Shown in pieces: positions 7,473 through 13,693 of a DNA stretch of 13,925 nt. This DNA is from Dysgonamonadaceae bacterium (lineage in GTDB: Bacteria > Bacteroidota > Bacteroidia > Bacteroidales > Azobacteroidaceae). The notes beneath the pieces are model-generated. The model saw nothing but the letters and a program-made list of their open reading frames with translations. It was not told the origin of the DNA and ran no database searches. The position numbers and the translations under genes were made by a program. Positions within the stretch are counted from its first letter, which is position 1, and the number at the start of each line of letters is the position of its first letter. Location of the stretch: contig JAIRMF010000124.1 of assembly GCA_031258895.1 (NCBI GenBank), forward strand, positions 1-13,925, written 5' to 3'.

Positions 7473-8857
7473 CGCCTGCTCAGGCAAAGCTCGTCATTCA
7501 AAGCGATGACAGCATCCGCGTAACGTTCCCTCTCTATCACAAACTGCATATTGACCTGCTTCAAAGACTGCCCGAAACACTCAATGTTGATGCCCCTCGC
7601 CGCCAAAGCCCCGGACGCCCGCGCAAGAAAACCGGGCAAAGCTATATTACTGCCCATAGCACACACTATGGCTGCCGACCTAATCGTCAATCTGTAAACC
7701 TTACGGTCCAATTCCTCAAGCATACGATGAACATACGGCTTGTCCCATACAACCATCGTAATACTGTTGGCGTTCGTAGACTTCAATATATAACTGACGT
7801 TGTGATGCTTCATGTGTTCCATGACCCTGAGGTCATAACCGACTTCGCCAACCATGAGAGGGTCGTGTATTTCGAAGGCGATGACCTTGTCGGTTCCGGA
7901 AACAATCTCAACTTTCGGCTCCGGAGAGATATATTCCCCCGATATTAACGTCCCGGGGTGCTCCGGCTCAAAGGTGTTTTTTATACGAATCTTTACTCTC
8001 GCAAGTTCAAGAGGCTTAGCCGCTTTCGGATGGATAGCCTCCATCCCGACGTCCGCTAACTGATCGGCAATGACGTAGTTAGTGTTGCATACGGGAATGG
8101 ATTTCTCAAGGCCTACAATATTGGGATCGGCGCTCGAAAGATGAAACTCCTTATGAATAACAGCCTCCTCAGCCTTCACCTCAATAGTGATCTTACTGAA
8201 TGTCACTTCCGAATAACCCCTGTCAAACGCCCGCATGATGCCCTCCGTACCCTTCGTATAACCGGTCGCAACACATAAAGTCTTAGAAAAATCTATGTTG
8301 TCGAACGCCTTATGTATACGTTCGTCAATAGTGAGCGGTTCGCTGTCGTTGAATCCGCAAAGGTCGATGAACGTCGCATCAATACCGTTGTTATTCAATA
8401 TGTTTATGGTGTTCCAGGCCGAATGAGCCTCCCCAATAGACGCAAGTATCTCGCGGGCAGCCAGCAAAATGTTGCTCCTGTCCACATATCCGGAGGCAAG
8501 TACGCTATACATCGAAGAGAGATAGTTCTTAGCCTGCTTTATACGGAAAGTAATGAAACTCTCCGCCTCCCCAAGATTCAATCCAATTGACTCAAAACGC
8601 CCGTTAATCTCAAGGAGACGACCGCACAACACATCAAGAGCCGTCTCATAGTCCTCGTTGTTGAGGAATCTTGTATAAATACCCGGCTCACCCGTCTTCT
8701 TATGTTCGAGTAGCCAATTTGTTACGTTGCCGTACGCCGAAACCACAAAGATACGATTGTACATCTCGTCTACAGAACGCTTCCCACAAATTACATTCCT
8801 GAGGCAGTCCTCAAATTTCGACATCGAAGTTCCACCTATTTTTTCTACTGTAAGCAT
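7469..8857 (-). CDS. ask: Aspartokinase, variant (Ask_Ect-like) type with two ACT domains
   Basis: Aspartokinase phosphorylates aspartate to aspartyl phosphate, the first step toward aspartate semialdehyde. The protein has 462 residues. The N-terminal kinase domain starts MLTVEKIGGTSM (Lys6 in the KxGGTS nucleotide site). Two C-terminal ACT domains occupy about 316-388 and 389-462, which suggests feedback control. No homoserine dehydrogenase is fused. Where common aspartokinases have a GRGGSD motif, this one reads MRAFDRGYSEVTF. From memory, that form and the VEKIGGTSM start belong to the specialised aspartokinases of ectoine clusters (Ask_Ect) and relatives. The gene shares a divergent promoter region with mgsA-nspC. 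nspC acts in a pathway that consumes aspartate semialdehyde, so a dedicated polyamine role is plausible. A general lysine/threonine supply role cannot be excluded. ATG at 8857 gives the canonical N-terminus. Confidence 0.9.
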   Translation of the reverse strand: MLTVEKIGGTSMSKFEDCLRNVICGKRSVDEMYNRIFVVSAYGNVTNWLLEHKKTGEPGIYTRFLNNEDYETALDVLCGRLLEINGRFESIGLNLGEAESFITFRIKQAKNYLSSMYSVLASGYVDRSNILLAAREILASIGEAHSAWNTINILNNNGIDATFIDLCGFNDSEPLTIDERIHKAFDNIDFSKTLCVATGYTKGTEGIMRAFDRGYSEVTFSKITIEVKAEEAVIHKEFHLSSADPNIVGLEKSIPVCNTNYVIADQLADVGMEAIHPKAAKPLELARVKIRIKNTFEPEHPGTLISGEYISPEPKVEIVSGTDKVIAFEIHDPLMVGEVGYDLRVMEHMKHHNVSYILKSTNANSITMVVWDKPYVHRMLEELDRKVYRLTIRSAAIVCAMGSNIALPGFLARASGALAARGINIECFGQSLKQVNMQFVIERERYADAVIALNDELCLSRR

Positions 8858-8881
8858 CTTGGATTAATCTTCTTTGAGCCG

Positions 8882-8914
8882 CAAAATTACCACTTTTAAT
8901 CGTAACTGAAAAAA
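8882..8914 (-). promoter_or_regulatory. Aspartokinase promoter, -7 box TAATTTTG with T-rich -33
   Basis: On the minus strand 8889-8882 reads TAATTTTG, a match to TAnnTTTG, and a run of Ts lies about 21 bases upstream (8914-8911). The leader to the ATG at 8857 would be about 20 bases. The -33 region is only about five bases from that of the divergent mgsA promoter, so the two RNA polymerase sites overlap. Confidence 0.6.
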
Positions 8915-8919
8915 CACCC

Positions 8920-8950
8920 TTGGAGCTATTGTAAAATTTATCTACCTTTG
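8920..8950 (+). promoter_or_regulatory. mgsA-nspC promoter, -33 TTG and -7 box TACCTTTG
   Basis: TACCTTTG at 8943-8950 is a perfect -7 box. TTG at 8920-8922 lies 20 bases upstream, at the right distance for a -33 element. Transcription should start near 8955, giving a leader of about 77 bases, the longest inferred in the window. Confidence 0.7.
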
Positions 8951-8955
8951 CGACG

Positions 8956-8976
8956 AATTGCTAAAATGTAGCAGTT
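8956..8976 (+). other. Hairpin at the predicted 5' end of the mgsA-nspC transcript
   Basis: AATTGCTA (8956-8963) pairs with TAGCAGTT (8969-8976) over eight base pairs, one of them a T:G wobble in DNA terms, with the loop AAATG. The stem begins almost at the predicted transcription start. It could stabilise the mRNA 5' end or be chance; no T-run follows, so it is not a terminator. Confidence 0.35.
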
Positions 8977-9031
8977 GCCACATCAAAACAAGTATCGGAA
9001 TTTCACGGTAATAACAAACGAGACATAACCT

Positions 9032-9478
9032 ATGAATAGAAAATTAAATATTGCGTTAGTAGCGCATGACCACCGGAAAGCGGATATGGTAGACTGGGCG
9101 GTTTTCAATGCCGACATGCTGTCACACCACAAGCTCGTATGTACCGGCACGACGGGAGGATTAATAAGGCGAGAGTTTGGAGAATTAGGTATAAATGCGG
9201 AGATTGTTTGCATGAATTCCGGTCCGTTGGGAGGTGACGCGGAGATAGCGGCAATGGTTGTCAGGCATGAGATACAACTCGCGATATTTCTCATAGACGA
9301 TTTGAATCCGCAACCTCATGAGGCCGACATACAGATGCTTTTGCGTCAGTGCCGAATCCATAACGTTCCAATAGCGTGTAATCGTTACAGCGCAGACCTG
9401 ATGATTACCAGCACACTCTGGGATAACGACGATTATATCCCGACACAACCCCGTTACATAAAGTTCAGGAGAGATTGA
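9032..9478 (+). CDS. mgsA: Methylglyoxal synthase
   Basis: This cytoplasmic enzyme converts dihydroxyacetone phosphate to methylglyoxal and phosphate, a bypass that relieves sugar-phosphate accumulation. The protein is 148 residues, close to the 152 of E. coli MgsA. Recognisable motifs are ALVAHDHRK (His12, Asp13), CTGTTGGLI (phosphate-binding loop), SGPLGGD (Asp69, matching the catalytic E. coli Asp71) and LNPQPHEADI (His96 and Asp99, matching His98 and Asp101). VPIACNRYSADLMITS near the end is also typical. It is preceded by a long leader with a good -33/-7 promoter. Its TGA overlaps the ATG of nspC by one base, so the two are co-transcribed and probably translationally coupled. The functional link between methylglyoxal and polyamines is not obvious and may be specific to this lineage. 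Confidence 0.95.
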   Translation: MNRKLNIALVAHDHRKADMVDWAVFNADMLSHHKLVCTGTTGGLIRREFGELGINAEIVCMNSGPLGGDAEIAAMVVRHEIQLAIFLIDDLNPQPHEADIQMLLRQCRIHNVPIACNRYSADLMITSTLWDNDDYIPTQPRYIKFRRD

Positions 9479-10623
9479 TGGTTGATTTTTCAAAAGTTTC
9501 TTCACCTGCTTACGTCATTGACGAATCTCTTTTGCGGCGTAATCTCTCGCTTCTCCGATCTGTCGGCGAGAGGGCTGGAGTGGAGGTAATCCTTGCTTTT
9601 AAGGCTTTTGCCGTGTGGAGAGTCTTTCCGATAATCAGGGAATACATTTGCCGTTCTACTGCAAGTTCGGCATGGGAGGCTCGGCTTGCGGTTGAGGAGA
9701 TGGGTAATAGAGCATACACATATTCTCCCGCTTATACCGAGCATGATTTTGCAGATATTCTTGCTTACAGTTCTCACATCACGTTTAATTCTTTAACACA
9801 GTTTCACAGGTTTTATTCCGCCGTAGTGAGCTATCCCGGAAAAATTTCCTGCGGACTGCGAATCAATCCCGGGTATAGTGAAGTCAAGACGGAGCTTTAC
9901 AATCCTGCGACGCCCGGTTCGCGACTTGGGATTACACGTGAAGCGTTGATTGGGGGGAATCTTCCCGACGGTGTAGAGGGTTTGCATTTCCACACGCTCT
10001 GTGAATCTTCCTCGTACGCACTTGAAAATACGCTTCGGCGGGTTGAGGACGGTTTTGGTGATTTGTTGCCTCGTATAAAGTGGTTGAACATGGGTGGCGG
10101 ACATCTCATCACAGGTGAGGATTACGATGTGGAACATCTTATCGGGTTGTTGCTTGATTATAGAAGACGTTACCCTAATCTCGAAATAATTCTCGAACCC
10201 GGTGCGGCATTTGTGTGGCAGGCGGGCGTATTAGTATCATCTGTTGTGGACGTTGTGGAGAACGGCGGGATAAAGACGGCTATTCTTGACATTTCTTTTA
10301 CATGCCACACGCCTGACTGTTTGGAAATGCCGTATAAGCCGGTAATATTGGGGGCGTACGGGGAATCGGCGCCGGGGAAGTTTACATACCGTCTGGGGGG
10401 CAATACCTGTCTGAGTGGTGATTTTCTCGGGGATTGGTCTTTTGATGAAGAATTACGGCCCGGCAGCCGGATTGTTTTCACGGACATGCTTCATTACACC
10501 ACCGTTAAGACCACGATGTTTAACGGCGTTTCCCATCCCGACATTTGTCTTTTACGGACGGGAGGGGAATTGGAGGTTCTTCGCCGGTTCGGGTATTCGG
10601 ATTACAGGAGCAGGATGAGTTAA
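9478..10623 (+). CDS. nspC: Carboxynorspermidine/carboxyspermidine decarboxylase
   Basis: This PLP-dependent decarboxylase (alanine racemase/ornithine decarboxylase fold) releases CO2 from carboxyspermidine or carboxynorspermidine, the last step of the aspartate-semialdehyde-dependent polyamine route. The protein is 381 residues, close to the roughly 377 of characterised Vibrio NspC. The PLP lysine lies in LAFKAFAVW (Lys42). GLHFHTLCESS, LNMGGGH and LEPGAAFVW form the cofactor pocket, and FTCHTPDCLEMPYKP (Cys276, Cys281) is the conserved active-site segment from the other subunit in this fold. ATG at 9478 overlaps the mgsA stop (TGATG). AGGAGAG seven bases upstream looks like a ribosome site but also encodes the last arginines of MgsA. 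Because this phylum generally makes spermidine this way, the likely product is spermidine; norspermidine cannot be excluded. The partner dehydrogenase is not in the window. Confidence 0.93.
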   Translation: MVDFSKVSSPAYVIDESLLRRNLSLLRSVGERAGVEVILAFKAFAVWRVFPIIREYICRSTASSAWEARLAVEEMGNRAYTYSPAYTEHDFADILAYSSHITFNSLTQFHRFYSAVVSYPGKISCGLRINPGYSEVKTELYNPATPGSRLGITREALIGGNLPDGVEGLHFHTLCESSSYALENTLRRVEDGFGDLLPRIKWLNMGGGHLITGEDYDVEHLIGLLLDYRRRYPNLEIILEPGAAFVWQAGVLVSSVVDVVENGGIKTAILDISFTCHTPDCLEMPYKPVILGAYGESAPGKFTYRLGGNTCLSGDFLGDWSFDEELRPGSRIVFTDMLHYTTVKTTMFNGVSHPDICLLRTGGELEVLRRFGYSDYRSRMS

Positions 10624-10671
10624 TTTCGGTTGTGGTTTGGTGTAGGAGATAATCGAGGCAGGTTTATGGGA

Positions 10672-10703
10672 TTGTTTTCGTATTGGGAAAAGTGGTAACT
10701 TTA
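10672..10703 (+). promoter_or_regulatory. DUF362 gene promoter, near-consensus -7 TAACTTTA with -33 TTG
   Basis: TAACTTTA at 10696-10703 differs from TAnnTTTG only at the last base. TTG at 10672-10674 lies 21 bases upstream. The leader to the ATG at 10739 would be about 30 bases. The preceding gene nspC ends 48 bases before the -33 element, with no visible terminator between. Confidence 0.5.
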
Positions 10704-10738
10704 CAGGGTGGTATTTTAACCTAACAATAAGAACGATT

Positions 10739-11671
10739 ATGAAGAGAAGGGAATTTTTGAAGACTACTGCGGCAGTTGGAATAGCTGCTTTGACGGTGGA
10801 AGATTTGGCTGCGGCGATGCGGTCTGGTGGTGTGACGACGGTTGAATCCTCCCCCGATCTTGTTGCCGTGATGGGTGGTGAACCTAAGCAACTGCTTGAT
10901 CGCGCTTTGCAGGAGTTAGGCGGTATAGGTCGTTACGTGAAACGTGGTCAGAGTGTATTGATCAAGCCTAACATCGGATGGGACAAGAGTCCGGAGATGG
11001 CGGCGGACACAAACCCCGAACTTGTTGGGGCGTTGGTTGAGCAGTGTTTTTCTGCCGGTGCGAAGAGGGTTTCTGTTTTTGATCACACGTGTGATAATTG
11101 GCAAAAGTGTTATGTTTCATCGGGTATAAGGGCTGCTGCGGAGGCTGCGGGTGCGGTTGTTGTTCCGGGCAATGACGAGTCGTATTATAGGGAGGTAGCG
11201 ATAGATGGAGCGGTTGAGTTGAAGTCTGTCAAGATACATCGTTTGCTGTTTGAGTCGGATGTTTGGTTTAACGTACCTGTATTGAAGAATCATGGCGGTG
11301 CGAAGATGTCGATAGCGATGAAGAACTACATGGGAATAGTTTGGGACAGGGGATTTTTCCATTCTCATGATTTGCAGCAGTGCATAGCCGACATATGTTT
11401 ATTTGACCGGAAGCCCGTATTGAACATCATTGACGCTTATCGGTGCATGACACGTAACGGACCACAGGGTCGTTCCGTTTCGGACGCGGTAACGTTGAAG
11501 GCTTTGATAGCCTCAACCGACATTGTGGCGGCTGACACGGCTGCGGTAGGTCTTTTTAACCAGGTCAAGGAGATGGATATTCGTGAAGTCGGACACATTG
11601 CCAACGGTGAGCGAATGAGGATCGGCACGAAAGATTTAGGTAAACTGAACATAAAACGGGTAAAACTTTAG
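10739..11671 (+). CDS. Tat-exported DUF362 domain protein
   Basis: The 310-residue protein opens with a textbook twin-arginine signal, MKRREFLKTTAAVGIAALTV (Arg3-Arg4). It is predicted to be cleaved near residues 24-27, so it is folded in the cytoplasm, probably with a cofactor, and then exported. The rest is a single DUF362 domain. Visible family features are VLIKPNIGWDKSPE, a Cys pair in DHTCDNWQKC (Cys118, Cys124), and VPVLKNHGGAKMSIAMKNYMG. DUF362 proteins are often linked to iron-sulfur chemistry, and some carry an added ferredoxin domain; this one does not. I know of no proven reaction for this stand-alone form. It has its own promoter and lies downstream of nspC on the same strand. The start is fixed by the signal peptide. 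Coding is G- and T-rich like its neighbours. Confidence 0.88.
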   Translation: MKRREFLKTTAAVGIAALTVEDLAAAMRSGGVTTVESSPDLVAVMGGEPKQLLDRALQELGGIGRYVKRGQSVLIKPNIGWDKSPEMAADTNPELVGALVEQCFSAGAKRVSVFDHTCDNWQKCYVSSGIRAAAEAAGAVVVPGNDESYYREVAIDGAVELKSVKIHRLLFESDVWFNVPVLKNHGGAKMSIAMKNYMGIVWDRGFFHSHDLQQCIADICLFDRKPVLNIIDAYRCMTRNGPQGRSVSDAVTLKALIASTDIVAADTAAVGLFNQVKEMDIREVGHIANGERMRIGTKDLGKLNIKRVKL

Positions 11672-11839
11672 ACCCGCCTGTCGGTTTGTATTTTTCGGAA
11701 AGATTTTTTTGCTTCTCGGAACATTTCGCATGTTGCTCGGCTATGGATGCAAGAAACGTGTCTTGTTGTCCGCATCCGACACAACGGGTGAAGAATTAGG
11801 CGTTTGGTTTGCGACGGGAAAGATTTATCGCTTCATAAA

Positions 11840-11871
11840 TTTGCAGAGGAATTATTCTTTGCGTAACTTTG
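11840..11871 (+). promoter_or_regulatory. Promoter of the Smr-DUF4494-yggS-hisI operon, -33 TTTG and -7 TAACTTTG
   Basis: TTTG at 11840-11843 and TAACTTTG at 11864-11871 are separated by 20 bases, the best complete Bacteroidetes promoter in the window. The ATG follows 22 bases after the -7 box. No other good promoter is seen before hisI, so it probably drives all four genes. The 170 bases upstream (11672-11839) contain no gene or clear element that I can identify. Confidence 0.75.
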
Positions 11872-11893
11872 CACCCCCAAAATAGAAAGCCGA

Positions 11894-12523
11894 ATGGCAA
11901 AGAGAGGATATAATATCATTAGCGTAGACGGCCGCGTCATTGAGGAGGGCGACCGAATCCGATTTTTGAACGATGTTGGCGGCGGAACGGTGAGGCGTTT
12001 CGAGGGCAACGGCACAGTGATAGTTGAGGAAGATAACGGATTCGAAATCTCGGTGCCGGTCCGCGAATGTATTGTTACAGAGAAGAGAAATCGCGACCTG
12101 GAAGTGGCCGATACGGCGGTACGGATTCCACAAACCGAGACACTTGCCGAAATTCCTGTGTCTCGACTTCGGGAGGCGATGATGGAGAAGAATGTTCCGA
12201 ATCCATGCAAGAAACGTCCGGATAACAAGCCGCAGGATATACGGCAACCTCTCGAAATCGACCTCCACATCGGACAGCTCGTCGATAACACACGCGGTAT
12301 GAGCAATAAGGATATGCTCGATTACCAGCTTGATACGTTCAGAAAGATAATGAACAACCACCGTACGAAGAAGGGTCAGAGGATCGTATTTATTCATGGC
12401 AAGGGCGACGGCGTTCTCAGGACCGCTCTGCTCGGCGAGCTCAGGCTCAAATATCCAAAAACTTCTTCTCAGGATGCTCCTTTCCACAAGTACGGATTTG
12501 GGGCGACTTTGGTCACGATATAA
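11894..12523 (+). CDS. Compact Smr-domain protein (DUF2027-family N- and C-terminal parts)
   Basis: The 209-residue protein has two conserved ends. Residues 18-62 (EGDRIRFLNDVGGGTV to FEISVPVRECIV) match the N-terminal segment of Bacteroidetes DUF2027/Smr proteins, probably a small beta domain. Residues 120-209 form an Smr domain, with DLHIG (Asp123, Leu124, His125) and HGKGDGVLR (His168-Arg176), the two hallmark motifs, and the family ending GFGATLVTI. Smr domains in MutS2 and others are nucleases or nucleic-acid binders; that activity is not shown for this group. Homologues I remember are longer, with a middle domain; here residues 63-118 are a low-complexity-looking linker, so the middle domain seems lost. 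The gene leads a probable operon, with DUF4494 following after 31 A-rich bases. Despite the domain name it is not MutS2. Confidence 0.85.
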   Translation: MAKRGYNIISVDGRVIEEGDRIRFLNDVGGGTVRRFEGNGTVIVEEDNGFEISVPVRECIVTEKRNRDLEVADTAVRIPQTETLAEIPVSRLREAMMEKNVPNPCKKRPDNKPQDIRQPLEIDLHIGQLVDNTRGMSNKDMLDYQLDTFRKIMNNHRTKKGQRIVFIHGKGDGVLRTALLGELRLKYPKTSSQDAPFHKYGFGATLVTI

Positions 12524-12554
12524 TCACATAAAACAAAATTCAATCTACACAACT

Positions 12555-13022
12555 ATGAACTGGTTCGAATGTAAAGTCTCGTATGAGAAAATAACTGAAA
12601 GCGGCAGTCCTAAAAAAGTGAACGAGCCGTACCTTGTTGACGCGTTGTCTTTCACGGAGGCGGAGGCGAGGATTATAGAGGAGATGAATCCTTTTATCAG
12701 CGGTGAATTTACCGTCACGGACATAAAGAGGGCGAAGATAGCGGAAATTTTCCCCAACGAGAAGGGCGATCGTTATTATCGTTGCAAGGTCGTTTTCGTA
12801 ACTCTTGACGAGAAGAGCGGCAATGAGAAGAAATTCTCCCAGATAGTGTTGGCGCAGGCTTTCAGCATAGACAATGCGTTGGAGGTTCTTTATGCCGGGA
12901 TGAAGGGGACGTTGAGTGATTACGTTGTTTCGTCCGTATCTGAGACTGCGATAGTGGACATTTTTCCTTTTTCTTCGGACAGGATACCGGATGGCGATAG
13001 CGGACAATCTGCGGAAGATTAG
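12555..13022 (+). CDS. DUF4494 domain protein
   Basis: This 155-residue cytoplasmic protein belongs to a Bacteroidetes family of unknown function. The start MNWFECKVSYEK and the segment EPYLVDALSFTEAEARIIEEM, then FISGEFTVTDIKRAKIAEIF, are the most conserved parts. DEKSGNEKK and the closing SVSETAIVDIF complete the domain. There is no signal peptide, membrane segment or recognisable catalytic motif. ATG at 12555 is chosen because it gives the family's own N-terminus; an open frame extends further upstream but overlaps the Smr gene. About 19 extra residues after the domain (FPFSSDRIPDGDSG...) are encoded across the beginning of yggS, a 32-base overlap. The same order, DUF4494 then yggS, is one I recall from other Bacteroidales, suggesting a conserved pair. 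I will not guess a function. Confidence 0.88.
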   Translation: MNWFECKVSYEKITESGSPKKVNEPYLVDALSFTEAEARIIEEMNPFISGEFTVTDIKRAKIAEIFPNEKGDRYYRCKVVFVTLDEKSGNEKKFSQIVLAQAFSIDNALEVLYAGMKGTLSDYVVSSVSETAIVDIFPFSSDRIPDGDSGQSAED

Positions 13023-13659
13023 GAGCTTGTTGCCTGATGGCGTACGTTTGGCGGCTGTTTCGAAGTTTCATTCCGAATCTGCGATCATGGAGGCTTATGA
13101 GGCGGGTCATCGGTTATTTGCCGAGAACCGTGTTCAGGAGCTTGTGAGCAAGTATCAACATTTACCGAAGGACATTGAGTGGCACATGATTGGGCACTTG
13201 CAGACTAACAAGGTTCGTCTGCTTGCGCCGTTTGTGTCGGTCATTGAGAGTGTTGACAGTTTGCGTCTTTTGTCGGAGATTGACCGTGAGGGGGGGAGGC
13301 ATGGCCGGTGTATTGATGTTTTGTTGCAGATTCACATTGCCAAGGAGAAGCACAAGTTCGGTTTTTCTTTTGATGAGGCGGAGGCGTTTTTTGCGGACGG
13401 TCTTTTCGCGTCGTTTGACCATGTGAGGGTCGCGGGTTTGATGGGGGTTGCGAGTTTGACGGAAGAAAGGGATCTTATCCGCACCGAATTTGTGTCTATC
13501 GGGCGGTTTTTTCGGAGGATTAGGGAGAAATATTTTGCTGATGGGGGGACATTTCGCGAGCTTTCCATCGGAATGAGCGGCGACTATGAGATGGCGTTGG
13601 AGGCCGGGAGCACGATTATCAGGCTTGGGAGCGCTATTTTCGGCGACAGGCGCCGGTGA
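12991..13659 (+). CDS. yggS: YggS/PLPBP family pyridoxal-phosphate homeostasis protein
   Basis: YggS proteins bind pyridoxal 5'-phosphate and help balance free vitamin B6 and amino-acid/keto-acid pools; they have no firmly established catalytic reaction. The protein is 222 residues, a single TIM-barrel domain as usual. Lys25 in LAAVSKFHS is the PLP lysine. The family motifs FAENRVQEL, WHMIGHLQTNK, GLMGVAS and LSIGMSGDYEMALEAGSTIIRLGSAIFG are all present. The usual SMGMSxD signature reads SIGMSGD, a minor change. ATG at 12991 places Lys25 at the expected distance from the N-terminus; it overlaps the DUF4494 gene by 32 bases, so translation is likely coupled. hisI follows after 34 bases. The coding strand is strongly G- and T-rich. 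Confidence 0.95.
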   Translation: MAIADNLRKIRSLLPDGVRLAAVSKFHSESAIMEAYEAGHRLFAENRVQELVSKYQHLPKDIEWHMIGHLQTNKVRLLAPFVSVIESVDSLRLLSEIDREGGRHGRCIDVLLQIHIAKEKHKFGFSFDEAEAFFADGLFASFDHVRVAGLMGVASLTEERDLIRTEFVSIGRFFRRIREKYFADGGTFRELSIGMSGDYEMALEAGSTIIRLGSAIFGDRRR

Positions 13660-13693
13660 TATTTGGACGGAACTTTTAAAATTTATTGTAATC

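Noticed and set aside
7319..7948. 209-codon plus-strand open frame over the DUF4105/aspartokinase junction
   Set aside because: It is a shadow of two well-supported genes, shows no family resemblance and has low-quality composition.
9467..9473. AGGAGAG before nspC as a Shine-Dalgarno site
   Set aside because: It is also the Arg-Arg-Asp coding of the MgsA C-terminus, and the phylum rarely uses such sites; mentioned only as a possible aid to coupling.
11672..11697. Possible weak terminator after the DUF362 gene (short GC-rich stem then T-rich run)
   Set aside because: The best pairing is only three to five interrupted base pairs; not enough to call.
11747..12217. The 13-base word ATGCAAGAAACGT occurs at 11747-11759 and at 12205-12217
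   Set aside because: Two copies, one inside the Smr gene, with different flanks; probably chance.
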